A stretch of DNA of 37,061 nt from positions 1 through 37,061 of the forward strand of contig CAKQWR010000004.1 in the NCBI GenBank assembly GCA_934279105.1. Reading direction: 5' to 3'. Origin of the DNA: an uncultured Oribacterium sp. (lineage in GTDB: Bacteria; Bacillota; Clostridia; Lachnospirales; Lachnospiraceae). Below are positions 23,932-32,275 of this stretch, piece by piece (the stretch's first letter is position 1; every line of letters starts with the position of its first letter). The notes under the pieces are model-generated. The model saw only the letters and a program-made list of their open reading frames with translations. It was not told where the DNA came from and did not search any database. A program made the translations under genes and the position numbers.

Positions 23932-25326
23932 ATGGAAAAGAAAAAGTTTAAAATGCCGCATACGTTCGTGATTATCGGCATCATCATCCTGTTTGCGGTC
24001 GCGCTTACATGGATCATCCCGGCAGGATCGTACGTACGATTCGAAAATGAGGCGGGCATCAAGGTCATCGACCCGACGCAGTTCGCCTATATCGATCGTA
24101 CACCGGTAAATCCGCTGGAGATTCCGCTCTATATCGTAAAGGCGTTTGTAAAACGAATCGACCTCATGCTGGTCATTCTGTTTGCCGGCGGCGCATTCCA
24201 TCTTCTGACGAAGACCGGTGCACTGCATGCCGTTATTGCGAAGATGGCGAAGGCATTCTCCGGTAAGGTGTATATCTTCCTGCCGATTCTGACACTCGTA
24301 TTCGGACTGATCTGTACGACACAGGGTGTGAACCTCTTTATCGCCTTTGCGCCGATTATGGTTATGATGTCGTTTGCGATGGGGCTGGACTCCATAACGG
24401 GTGCTTCCATCATTCTGCTGGGTGGTGCCATCGGCTTTGCAACCGGACCGCTGAATATCAACACCACCATCGTAGCGCAGAAGATTGCAGAACTTCCACT
24501 GTATTCCGGCGTAGGGTATCGTTTCGTATGCTTCGGCGTATTTTATGTGATTACGAATATCTATCTGATCCGTTATGCATTAAAGATTCAGAAAAATCCG
24601 GAATTAAGCCCGATGTATGAGCTTGATAAGACGAGTGAGTTCCGTAACGAGGCTGACCTTAGCAGCTTCGGCTCGCTGGACTTCCGGAAGATTCTCATCA
24701 TGATCACGTTCTTTGTATCCTTGATTCTGATTGTTTATGGAGGCATTGCCCTTGACTGGAAGATGGAGGAGACGGCGTCTGTATTCCTTGCGATGGCTAT
24801 CATCATCGGCGCAATTGCTGGTTTCGGACCATCTCAGATATCGAAGGAATTCCTCGACGGTTGTAAGAAGATGCTGGGCGCTGCGTTCATCATCGGTATG
24901 GCGCAGGCAATCAGCGGTATCATGAATGCAGGTCACATCACCGATACAGTCGTACATTCCCTCGCGGCAGGTCTGAATTCGGTTCCTTCTATCTTACAGG
25001 GACCGGCGATGCTGATTGCGAACACCATCATCAATGTATTCCTTACGTCCGGAAGCGGCCAGGCGGCTGCCGTTATTCCGATCATGGCTCCGCTGGCAGA
25101 CCTGGTTGGCATGACGAGACAGACGGCGATCCTCGCATTCAATTTCGGCGACGGATTCTGTAACTATATTCTTCCGACCTCTACTGCGCTGATGGGTATC
25201 ATCAGTGCCGTCAATATCCCATATGATCGCTGGATGAAGTTCATGTGGAAGCTGTTCCTGATCTGGATGGTGGTCGGTTCGGTACTTCTTATGATTGCGC
25301 AGGCGATGCACTGGGGACCGATGTAA
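23932..25326 (+). CDS. YfcC/DcuC-type anion or amino acid transporter
   Basis: 464 residues with about 11-12 hydrophobic helices. The N-terminus MPHTFVIIGIIILF with TWIIPAGSY is typical of YfcC proteins in the DcuC/ArcD-like group, which move dicarboxylates, amino acids or peptides across the membrane. The central charged loop is near residues 220-250. The C-terminal half has the conserved NVFLTSGSGQAAAVIPIM region and the DGFCNYILPTS motif. SD AAGGGGAAGGAG precedes the ATG. It is divergent from lysR and probably controlled by it. With the M20 amidohydrolase it suggests import of an N-acyl or dipeptide-like substrate. The direction and ligand are inference. Confidence 0.9.
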   Translation: MEKKKFKMPHTFVIIGIIILFAVALTWIIPAGSYVRFENEAGIKVIDPTQFAYIDRTPVNPLEIPLYIVKAFVKRIDLMLVILFAGGAFHLLTKTGALHAVIAKMAKAFSGKVYIFLPILTLVFGLICTTQGVNLFIAFAPIMVMMSFAMGLDSITGASIILLGGAIGFATGPLNINTTIVAQKIAELPLYSGVGYRFVCFGVFYVITNIYLIRYALKIQKNPELSPMYELDKTSEFRNEADLSSFGSLDFRKILIMITFFVSLILIVYGGIALDWKMEETASVFLAMAIIIGAIAGFGPSQISKEFLDGCKKMLGAAFIIGMAQAISGIMNAGHITDTVVHSLAAGLNSVPSILQGPAMLIANTIINVFLTSGSGQAAAVIPIMAPLADLVGMTRQTAILAFNFGDGFCNYILPTSTALMGIISAVNIPYDRWMKFMWKLFLIWMVVGSVLLMIAQAMHWGPM

Positions 25327-25377
25327 GTGTAAATCTGATCAAAATCGAAATATAAGAACTGGAAGCGTAAAGTAAAA

Positions 25378-26256
25378 ATGGCATCAACGATTCGTAATAT
25401 CAAAAATCCGATACTGAAAACACTGGCGGAATATGGATTGATCACACTGAGTATCTGGATCATGGTCGTAGGCATCTACTTTTTTAAGTTCCCGAACCAC
25501 TTTGCATTTGGCGGTGTGACTGGCTTTTCTGCGGTTTTCAGTAAACTGATCGGCTGCTCCGCCAGTGCCTTTACAACAGTGGCCAATAATGTTCTACTGG
25601 TGCTCGGGTTTATATTTCTTGGAAAGGGTGTCGGCGTCCGTACAGTGTTTGCAACGCTGGTGATGTCCGCAAGTCTGCAGGTGCTGGAATGGCTGGTTCC
25701 GTTACAGGGAACACTTACGAATCAACCGATTCTGGAGCTTTCGTTCGCAGTACTTCTGCCGGCAATTGCATCCGCCATTCTGTTTAATATCGGTGCGTCC
25801 AGTGGAGGAACCGATATCATCGCTATGATTTTACAGAAATACAGCAGTATGAATATCGGCACAGCACTACTGTTTGCAGATCTTACCGCGGTGGTTGTTT
25901 CGTTCATCATGTTTGGACCAGCTACGGGCTTATTTTCAGTCCTAGGACTGATTTCGAAATCCCTGGTTGTGGACAACGTAATCGAAAGTATGAACCTCTG
26001 TAAGTGCTTCAGTATCATCTGCGAGCATCCACAGCCGATTTGTGATTTTATCGTACAGAACCTGCATCGTGGTGCCACAACATTTGAAGCAAAAGGTGCA
26101 TATAGTGATGATAAAAAAACGGTCATCATGACAACGATGCATCGAAGTCAGGCGATACAGCTTCGAAACTTTATCCGCGGTACAGAACCGACGGCATTTA
26201 TCATGATTTCAAACTCAAGTGAAGTCATCGGAAAAGGCTTTAATCAGCTGACATAA
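25378..26256 (+). CDS. YitT-family membrane protein (DUF161 + DUF2179)
   Basis: 292 residues: five or six transmembrane helices over residues ~15-190, including the family segment FGGVTGFSAVFSK and the GASSGGTDIIAMI block, followed by a soluble C-terminal DUF2179 domain (about 200-292, EAKGAYSDDKKTVIMTT). The function of the family is unknown. It starts 51 nt after the transporter with no terminator between, so it may be cotranscribed, although YitT proteins are generally not specific to amidohydrolase clusters. The SD is weak (CTGGAAG). A terminator follows at 26309. Confidence 0.9.
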   Translation: MASTIRNIKNPILKTLAEYGLITLSIWIMVVGIYFFKFPNHFAFGGVTGFSAVFSKLIGCSASAFTTVANNVLLVLGFIFLGKGVGVRTVFATLVMSASLQVLEWLVPLQGTLTNQPILELSFAVLLPAIASAILFNIGASSGGTDIIAMILQKYSSMNIGTALLFADLTAVVVSFIMFGPATGLFSVLGLISKSLVVDNVIESMNLCKCFSIICEHPQPICDFIVQNLHRGATTFEAKGAYSDDKKTVIMTTMHRSQAIQLRNFIRGTEPTAFIMISNSSEVIGKGFNQLT

Positions 26257-26308
26257 TCGCTTGGATTACCGTTCATATCGATCGGTTTTCTATAGAATCC
26301 CTTCGAAA

Positions 26309-26340
26309 GGGCTGTCTGAAATATCAGGCAGTCCTTTTTA
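26309..26340 (+). terminator. Intrinsic terminator after the YitT gene
   Basis: An 11-bp stem (26309-26319 with 26324-26334) with AATA loop, followed by five Ts. Confidence 0.88.
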
Positions 26341-26359
26341 TAGTTTTTTAATACTTTGA

Positions 26360-26377
26360 TTGTTAAGAATTCTACAA
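26360..26377. promoter_or_regulatory. Candidate Rex operator 1
   Basis: TTGTTAA-GAAT-TCTACAA, an 18-bp dyad close to the clostridial Rex consensus TTGTTAANNNNTTAACAA (all 7 bases of the left half, 5 of 7 of the right). It lies just upstream of the rex -35. Confidence 0.6.
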
Positions 26378-26384
26378 CTAGTCT

Positions 26385-26402
26385 TTGACATCTATTTCAC
26401 AA
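26385..26402. promoter_or_regulatory. Candidate Rex operator 2, overlapping the promoter
   Basis: TTGACAT-CTAT-TTCACAA: the right half is a perfect Rex half-site, and the left half doubles as the -35 element. Its centre is 25 bp from operator 1. Binding here would block RNA polymerase. Confidence 0.5.
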
Positions 26403-26413
26403 GATTGTATAAT
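26385..26413 (+). promoter_or_regulatory. Consensus sigma-A promoter of rex
   Basis: Perfect TTGACA, 17-nt spacer, perfect TATAAT. It is the strongest promoter in the window by consensus, and a Rex-like site overlaps it. Confidence 0.9.
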
Positions 26414-26479
26414 TTAGAACGAAATCTATGATTTTGTATGCATTATCTATAAAATCATCTTATAGGAGAACGTGTAAAC

Positions 26480-27130
26480 ATGGCAAAGAAAGAAATATCT
26501 CAGGCAGTTATCCAGAGACTTCCTCGATATTATCGATATCTTGAGGATCTTATGGATCAGGGGATCGAGCGCATTTCATCGAATGAATTAAGCAAGCGAA
26601 TGAAGCTTACAGCTTCACAGATCCGTCAGGATCTCAACAATTTCGGTGGATTCGGCCAGCAGGGTTATGGTTATAATATTAAGAATCTTCATGATGAAAT
26701 AGCGAAGATACTGAACATCGATGAGGAGCATGAGATGATCATCATCGGTGCAGGTCATTTAGGACAGGCACTTGCAAATTATACAAATTTCCGTAAGCGC
26801 GGTTTTCTCGTAAAAGCGATTTTTGATCAGGATCCGACGGTCATCGGCACGAAGGTGGGCGATGTCGAGGTTCTTCCGATGGAAAAAATCGATGAGGTCG
26901 TACGACAGTATAATGTCAAGATGGCAGCTGTCTGTATTCCGAAGACACCGGCGGTAAAGGTCGTAGAACAGCTGATTGCGGATGGTGTCGTCGGCATTTG
27001 GAACTTCGCTCATGTGGATCTGGAAGTTCCGGATAACGTGGTTATCGAGAATGTTCATCTGTCCGAGTCACTGATGCGATTAAGCTATCGTATGGGCGAA
27101 ACTTTCAGACAGAAAGAGGAAGAGGAATAA
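26480..27130 (+). CDS. rex: Redox-sensing transcriptional repressor Rex
   Basis: 216 residues. The N-terminal winged helix domain includes KMKLTASQIRQDLNNFG..G, the DNA-recognition region characteristic of Rex, followed by a Rossmann domain with IIGAGHLGQALANY that senses the NADH/NAD+ ratio. It releases DNA when NADH is high and controls fermentation genes in anaerobes. SD TAGGAGA precedes the ATG. Two Rex-like dyads flank and overlap its own promoter, which suggests autoregulation. acpS starts 1 nt after the stop. Confidence 0.97.
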   Translation: MAKKEISQAVIQRLPRYYRYLEDLMDQGIERISSNELSKRMKLTASQIRQDLNNFGGFGQQGYGYNIKNLHDEIAKILNIDEEHEMIIIGAGHLGQALANYTNFRKRGFLVKAIFDQDPTVIGTKVGDVEVLPMEKIDEVVRQYNVKMAAVCIPKTPAVKVVEQLIADGVVGIWNFAHVDLEVPDNVVIENVHLSESLMRLSYRMGETFRQKEEEE

Positions 27131-27131
27131 A

Positions 27132-27524
27132 ATGGTGATCGGTATCGGCACCGATATTCTGGAAATAAACCGTATCGAGAGTACCCGGCGTACAGGCATG
27201 CAGGAACGTATTTTTACGGAGCATGAGCGCCGGCAGGCATCTGGAAGAGATTCCATGCTTGCCGGTGATTTTGCATGCAAAGAAGCCGTGGCCAAATGTT
27301 TCGGAACCGGATTTCGGGGATTTCGACCGATGGATATCGAGGTGCTACGGGATGAACTTGGAAAACCGTATGTGATTCTATATAACGGAGCACGTGCACT
27401 ATATGAAAAACTGGGCGGTACTTCAATCGAAGTCTCGATTTCAAACACAAAGGAACTTGTGATTGCATTTGCAGTACTGGAGGGAAAAGTACATGGTAAC
27501 AGACAAGATGAAATATCTTCGTAA
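27132..27524 (+). CDS. acpS: Holo-[acyl-carrier-protein] synthase
   Basis: 130 residues, normal length. It transfers the 4'-phosphopantetheine group of CoA to acyl carrier protein. The N-terminal IGIGTDILEINRIE contains the Mg-binding Asp (D8), and KEAVAKCFGTGF contains the conserved Glu and Lys. It follows rex directly with the rex stop providing little space; GAGGAA at the end of rex is the likely SD. Its 3' end overlaps the nnrD start by 32 nt, in a different frame. The rex-acpS-nnrD order recurs in clostridia, as far as I recall. Confidence 0.95.
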   Translation: MVIGIGTDILEINRIESTRRTGMQERIFTEHERRQASGRDSMLAGDFACKEAVAKCFGTGFRGFRPMDIEVLRDELGKPYVILYNGARALYEKLGGTSIEVSISNTKELVIAFAVLEGKVHGNRQDEISS

Positions 27525-28482
27525 CATCCCTGCACGACGTGAAGACAGTCATAAGGGGACCTATGGAAAGATTCTTATTGCCGCGGGTTCCTGCGGAATG
27601 TGTGGAGCGGCGGTTTTTGCGGGGCTTGCAGCATACCGATCCGGCGCCGGACTGGTACGTATTTTGACGCATCAGGAGAATCGCATCATTATTCAGACCA
27701 TGGTGCCGGAAGCGTTCTATACAGGATATGATGAACATACTAATTTCGTCCAACTCTCTTCGGACAGTGTTTCATGGGCAGATGTTATCGTGGTAGGACC
27801 GGGCCTGGGGACGGGAGAACTGAGCGTAACTCTTCTTCGCGAAATTTTAAATGCACTCATACATTTATCGGGCACGGAAGAGGATGCCGTCGAAGCAAAG
27901 TGGATGAAAAAATTCCCGATGCTGCTGATCGATGCAGATGGACTGAATATACTTAGCACGCATCCGGATTTGATAAAAAAAGTGGACACGATAGCGAAAA
28001 GGCTTCCGGTGATCGTGACACCACATGCACTTGAAATGGCACGGCTATCTTCTTGTTCGCTGGATGATGTTCTCGCTTCCCTTCACGAAGCGGCGGCTAC
28101 GTTTGCAAAAACACATGGAACCGTAACCGTGATGAAGGGTGCGGAAACCATCATTATGGATGCTCGGGAACAGGCTTTCCGGAACCTCGAACCAAGCCCT
28201 GCATTAAGTAAGGGCGGATCAGGAGATGTGCTGTCCGGAGCCATCGCCGGTATCTATGCGGTATTACGCGCGGACCGAAGTGAAAAGCTGAGCACTGTAA
28301 AGGAAGAGCAGGAAAAGAAGAATTTATGGTATCAGATGGCGTTTGACGCCACCGTGACCGCGGTCCTCGTACATGCGGAAGCCGGTCGTCAGGCTGCCCG
28401 CATCCACGGAACACATGCCGTATTTGCACGGGAAACGGCAGATATGTTAGGTATCGTGATGGAGAAGCGCGGAAAAGCTTGA
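27493..28482 (+). CDS. nnrD: ADP/ATP-dependent NAD(P)HX dehydratase, stand-alone
   Basis: A 329-residue ribokinase-like enzyme that repairs hydrated NAD(P)H at the expense of ADP or ATP. The family landmarks are KGTYGKILIAAGS, VVGPGLG, LLIDADGLN, and the phosphate-binding block LSKGGSGDVLSG near residue 240. The C-terminal ~90 residues contain a charged insertion (about 255-280, EKLSTVKEEQEKKN). Only the dehydratase domain is present; the epimerase NnrE, usually fused at the N-terminus in bacteria, is absent here and should be elsewhere. ATG at 27493 is preferred because GGAGGG lies 9 nt upstream, inside acpS. Confidence 0.93.
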   Translation: MVTDKMKYLRNIPARREDSHKGTYGKILIAAGSCGMCGAAVFAGLAAYRSGAGLVRILTHQENRIIIQTMVPEAFYTGYDEHTNFVQLSSDSVSWADVIVVGPGLGTGELSVTLLREILNALIHLSGTEEDAVEAKWMKKFPMLLIDADGLNILSTHPDLIKKVDTIAKRLPVIVTPHALEMARLSSCSLDDVLASLHEAAATFAKTHGTVTVMKGAETIIMDAREQAFRNLEPSPALSKGGSGDVLSGAIAGIYAVLRADRSEKLSTVKEEQEKKNLWYQMAFDATVTAVLVHAEAGRQAARIHGTHAVFARETADMLGIVMEKRGKA

Positions 28483-28515
28483 TTCTACGCCATTTTTACG
28501 TTATAGTACTAGAGT

Positions 28516-28544
28516 TTGATTTAAACATCGATCGATTTTATATA
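28516..28544 (+). promoter_or_regulatory. Sigma-A promoter of yebC
   Basis: TTGATT, 17-nt spacer, TATATA. The predicted start, near 28551, leaves a very short leader with GAGGAG just before the ATG at 28564. Confidence 0.55.
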
Positions 28545-28563
28545 AGTAATTGAGGAGAGTAAT

Positions 28564-29313
28564 ATGTCAGGACATTCCAAGTTTTCAAACATCCGTGCTA
28601 AGAAGGAAAAGAATGATGCCGCAAAGGGCAAAGTTTTCACCATGATCGGCCATGAGATCGCGCTGGCTGTAAAGGCCGGTGGACCTGACCCAGCTAACAA
28701 CTCCAAGCTTGCAGCTGTCATTGCGAAGGCAAAGGCAAACAACATGCCGAACGACACCATCAACAGTGGTATCAAGAAGGCCGCTGGATCCATGGATGCA
28801 GACAATTTCGAGGAGCTTCAGTACGAGGGCTACGGTCCTAACGGCGTTGCGATCATCGTAAAGGTTCTGACCGATAATAAGAACCGTGCGGCAGCAGATG
28901 TTCGTTCCGCTTTCACGAAGGGTCACGGCTCACTCGCAACACAGGGTGCCGTTTCCTTCATGTTTGATGAGAAGGGCCAGATTATCCTCGACCGTGAGGC
29001 GATGGATGATATGGATAAGGATTTCGATACCCTGATGGATATGGCCATCGAAGCGGGTGCAGAGGATATCCAGGACGAAGAGGATTCCTATGTCATCATC
29101 ACAGATCCATCTGATTTCGAGACGGTTCGCGAGAACATCGAAAAGCAGGGTATCCCGATGGCAGAAGCTGATGTCGTGATGATCCCACAGAACTATGTTT
29201 CCGTAACGGATCCGGAGGTTGTTAAGAGCCTTCGCAGAACACTCGATCTTCTTGATGCTTCCGAGGATGTACAGAACGTTTATACCAACTGGGAAGAGGA
29301 AGGCGAAGAATAA
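28564..29313 (+). CDS. YebC/PmpR-family regulatory protein
   Basis: 249 residues, full length. The N-terminus MSGHSKFSNIRAKKEKND is a variant of the YebC signature, where most members have GHSKW; the W is F here. Three domains are evident, including the family block EGYGPNGVAIIV and the acidic C-terminal part. YebC proteins bind DNA or, as shown for some members, assist ribosomes at polyproline stretches. SD GAGGAG precedes the ATG. It is monocistronic, with a terminator at 29324. A cellular role cannot be assigned more exactly. Confidence 0.93.
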   Translation: MSGHSKFSNIRAKKEKNDAAKGKVFTMIGHEIALAVKAGGPDPANNSKLAAVIAKAKANNMPNDTINSGIKKAAGSMDADNFEELQYEGYGPNGVAIIVKVLTDNKNRAAADVRSAFTKGHGSLATQGAVSFMFDEKGQIILDREAMDDMDKDFDTLMDMAIEAGAEDIQDEEDSYVIITDPSDFETVRENIEKQGIPMAEADVVMIPQNYVSVTDPEVVKSLRRTLDLLDASEDVQNVYTNWEEEGEE

Positions 29314-29323
29314 TCGCACACGT

Positions 29324-29351
29324 AAAAAAGACCGCGCAGGCGGTCTTTTTT
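29324..29351 (+). terminator. Intrinsic terminator after yebC
   Basis: GACCGC pairs with GCGGTC, extended by A6/T6, with a GCAG loop. The symmetric A and T tracts mean it could also act on the minus strand for rqcH. Confidence 0.92.
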
Positions 29352-29378
29352 GTTAGGAAAAATGAATTTCAGCCGCGG

Positions 29379-29450
29379 TTCTCAGAAGAACTGTCACAGA
29401 AGTCTTCCGAACTCGTTGTATGATGCTTCTGGCGGTAGTCCTTCTGAGAA
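29379..29450. repeat. Inverted repeat in the yebC-rqcH gap
   Basis: TTCTCAGAAGAACT (29379-29392) pairs with AGTCCTTCTGAGAA (29437-29450) through 13 of 14 positions, with a 44-nt loop. It falls downstream of the rqcH stop on the minus strand and may stabilise or end that transcript. Confidence 0.5.
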
Positions 29451-29461
29451 GTGCGCAGCCA

Positions 29462-31237
29462 TCATTCGGAAAGTAGATTTTTCGGCTCCACCGTTACGGA
29501 CCAGTTCGTGTGATAAATCACGAATCCCGGCGCCTGATTCGGTACCTTTCGGAGATTTTTGCGGATCGTATAATCGACATCGACCTTCTGATCCTCGCGA
29601 TGAGAAGAAAACCAGGCGGCCAGCTCAGCTGCCTCGATGAAAACGCGATCCGGAATCTCCTCCATCGGCTGTCCGCCGGTCTTCACGATGACATGGGAGC
29701 CTGTCACGCCCTTCGCATGGAACCAGAGATCACCGCCATCACCGAGTTTGAAGCTGACCTCCTCATTCTGGTAATTGTTTTTCCCGATGAAAAGCTCATA
29801 GCCATCACTCGTTACCCAGTGGTATGGCTTCGATTTTCGCTGCAGGCGATTTTTTCCTTTTCCCGGTGCCTTATGCAGAAAGCCGAAATCGATCATCTCA
29901 CGACGGATATCCTGCAGATCTTCCTCGGATTCTGCGATATCGAGTGCTGTCTTGATGGACTCCAGATGCTCGACTTCTTTACGGGTCTCTTCCAGCTGGA
30001 CCGTGACATTTTCCTTCGTACGTTTTTGCTTCTGATACTTTTCGAGATACCGTTTTGCATTTTCAGCAGCGCTTAGATCCTTCTGCAGAGGGATGGTAAT
30101 TTCACTGTTTGTATAGTAGTTATCACAAACGAGTTTATCTTCGCCTCCCTGGAGAGAATAGCCGTACGTATGAAGAAGCTCACCATACACACGATACTTA
30201 TCCATCCCTTCGGTGTCCTTCAGCTGCTTCTCCTGAATCATCAGCTTCTTACCGGCGCGCTCCATCAGCGTACCCAGTACCTTACGGAGATCTGTCGAAC
30301 GCTGGCGGATGCGGGAGCTTTTATCCTTTTCGCTGTAGAAGCGACGGATGACCTCGCTCATCGAGTCGAAGTGGGCAATCTCAAAAGCGTCATCTTCTTC
30401 ATAAAGCGTTAGATCGAAGGCGGAGAAATCGGTCGGAATATCCTCCTGATACACAATCACCGGATCTGGATTCCTCTCGACTGCGACGGCTTCTATAACA
30501 TGATGAAAGCTTTCGTAAAGTACGGACCATGTGGCGTCCGGCTGGCAGTTCGCAGAGAGATCCGCGTCGATTCCGGCACGGTGACAGATCTCTGATGCGG
30601 TCAGCGGACTCAGTCCTGTGATGTGATGGAACAGTGCCTTGTACACTGGCTCTGGCTGCATGGAGAGCAGCTCACGAAATGTGGCTTCATCGAGGCTGAG
30701 CGGATTCTTCTTTCCGCCGGCATCCGGGATGAAGTACGGACGGTTTGGCAGGACTTCACGAACTGAAGACTGAGAAGCGGAGATTCGTTTGATGGAATCG
30801 ATGATGCTGTGATCATCTCGAAGAAGGATGATGTTTGAGTATTTTCCCATCAGTTCGACCGAGAGATAGCGTTTTCCTAAATCGCCCATTTCGTCGAGGT
30901 GCTCGATCGTAAACATGATGACACGCTCGAGTCCATCCTCATGAAGCTCCTGATCAGGCTGACGAATATCGAGAATTGCACCGTTTCCGATATGCTTTCG
31001 GAGGGCCATACAGAAGGTCGGCGCGTTGATTGGTGCCGGCTTGGCATCCTCCGTGAGGGTGCAGAGCGGGAGAGAAGGATTTACGGAAATCTGTACCTTA
31101 TAATTATCCTTTTGATTTCGAATTGTAAGCTGAATCTCATCCTTTTCCGGCTGGGTGATTTTTGCAATCCGGCCTCCGATAAGATGCTCGCGGAATTCCT
31201 TTACAGTCGCAGAAACGACCAGTCCATCATATGCCAT
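29462..31237 (-). CDS. rqcH: RqcH, ribosome quality-control NFACT protein
   Basis: 591 residues of the NFACT (fibronectin-binding A/Rqc2) family. In Bacillus the homologue RqcH binds obstructed 50S subunits and recruits tRNA-Ala to add C-terminal alanine tails. The N-terminal NFACT-N block begins MAYDGLVVSATVKEF; the middle has long coiled-coil-like helices (about residues 285-440); the C-terminal NFACT-R domain includes VSFKLGDGGDLWFHAKG and GSHVIVKT. The conserved acidic-Arg pair needed for activity in B. subtilis (DR) reads ER here (GLERVIMF). GAAAGG precedes the ATG at 31237. It runs opposite to both flanking transcripts. Confidence 0.94.
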   Translation of the reverse strand: MAYDGLVVSATVKEFREHLIGGRIAKITQPEKDEIQLTIRNQKDNYKVQISVNPSLPLCTLTEDAKPAPINAPTFCMALRKHIGNGAILDIRQPDQELHEDGLERVIMFTIEHLDEMGDLGKRYLSVELMGKYSNIILLRDDHSIIDSIKRISASQSSVREVLPNRPYFIPDAGGKKNPLSLDEATFRELLSMQPEPVYKALFHHITGLSPLTASEICHRAGIDADLSANCQPDATWSVLYESFHHVIEAVAVERNPDPVIVYQEDIPTDFSAFDLTLYEEDDAFEIAHFDSMSEVIRRFYSEKDKSSRIRQRSTDLRKVLGTLMERAGKKLMIQEKQLKDTEGMDKYRVYGELLHTYGYSLQGGEDKLVCDNYYTNSEITIPLQKDLSAAENAKRYLEKYQKQKRTKENVTVQLEETRKEVEHLESIKTALDIAESEEDLQDIRREMIDFGFLHKAPGKGKNRLQRKSKPYHWVTSDGYELFIGKNNYQNEEVSFKLGDGGDLWFHAKGVTGSHVIVKTGGQPMEEIPDRVFIEAAELAAWFSSHREDQKVDVDYTIRKNLRKVPNQAPGFVIYHTNWSVTVEPKNLLSE

Positions 31238-31264
31238 AGCGTATCGCCTTTCTCATACCATAAC

Positions 31265-31293
31265 TTTACTTCTAATTTATAGTAGACTATAAT
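31265..31293 (+). promoter_or_regulatory. Sigma-A promoter of the yicC-gmk operon
   Basis: TTTACT, 17-nt spacer, perfect TATAAT in the 120-bp divergent gap between rqcH and yicC. Confidence 0.6.
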
Positions 31294-31357
31294 TTATTAC
31301 ATATGACTAAAAAACGCAAGCTGCCGATCTGGCAGGCTATGCACATCGAGGTAATCT

Positions 31358-32239
31358 ATGAAATTAAAAAGTATGACCGGATTCGGACGCGCAGAGATTT
31401 CAAACGATCAGTACCGTTTATCGGTCGAGGTGAAATCGGTCAATTCCCGTTTCCTTGATTTGAATATTAAGATGCCGAAAAAGTTTAACGCACTTGAGGC
31501 CAATATTCGAAATACGGTGAAGGAGTACATCTCTCGTGGTAAGGTCGACCTCTTCATCACGTATGAGAGCTTTTCTGAGAAAGGAAAGGCTCTCCGGCTT
31601 GACCTTCCGCTCGCGAAGGAGTATCTGGAGTCCATGCGCACCCTTGTGAATGCGCTTGGTGTGGAGGACAATGTGAAAGTCACGAACCTGGCGGCTCTGC
31701 CGGATGTACTTGTGCTTTCAGAAGAATCGGAGGATGATGAGGCGCTTTGGGAAAATTTAAAACCATCACTGATCGGAGCACTCGAGCGTTTCTCAGAGAC
31801 GCGCATGATGGAAGGTGAGAACCTGCAGAAGGATCTTCTGGAGAAGCTTTCGGATATGGAGGCGATTGTAAACCGTATCGATGAGCGTTCCCCGGAGATT
31901 GCAGCAGCATATGAAACAAGACTTCGTGCGAAGGTTTCAGAACTCCTTGAGGGTACCGGTATCGATGAATCCCGCATCGTGCAGGAAGTGACGATCTACT
32001 CGGATAAGATTTGTACGGATGAGGAGCGGGTACGTCTCCACAGCCATATCAAGAATATGCGTACGAAACTCATGAATGGCGGTCTGGTCGGACGAGAGTT
32101 GGATTTCCTGGCGCAGGAGATGAATCGAGAGGCGAATACGACATTAAGTAAGGCGAATGATCTGATCGTTTCAGAGGATGCCATCGGATTAAAGACGCTG
32201 ATTGAAAAAATTCGAGAGCAGATTCAGAATCTCGAGTGA
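31358..32239 (+). CDS. yicC: YicC/YloC-family endoribonuclease
   Basis: 293 residues, full length. The N-terminus MKLKSMTGFGRAE and EVKSVNSRFLDLNIKMP are family signatures, and the C-terminus GRELDFLAQEMNREANTTLSKAND is the conserved DUF1732 block. E. coli YicC is an RNase that acts on small RNAs. It lies directly before gmk (36 nt), a widespread arrangement. The remA (DUF370) gene often found between them in Bacillus and clostridia is missing. The SD is weak (GAGG, spacing about 7). Confidence 0.95.
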   Translation: MKLKSMTGFGRAEISNDQYRLSVEVKSVNSRFLDLNIKMPKKFNALEANIRNTVKEYISRGKVDLFITYESFSEKGKALRLDLPLAKEYLESMRTLVNALGVEDNVKVTNLAALPDVLVLSEESEDDEALWENLKPSLIGALERFSETRMMEGENLQKDLLEKLSDMEAIVNRIDERSPEIAAAYETRLRAKVSELLEGTGIDESRIVQEVTIYSDKICTDEERVRLHSHIKNMRTKLMNGGLVGRELDFLAQEMNREANTTLSKANDLIVSEDAIGLKTLIEKIREQIQNLE

Positions 32240-32275
32240 TTTTCAGAACCTATATATTAATAAGAGAGGGAATAA

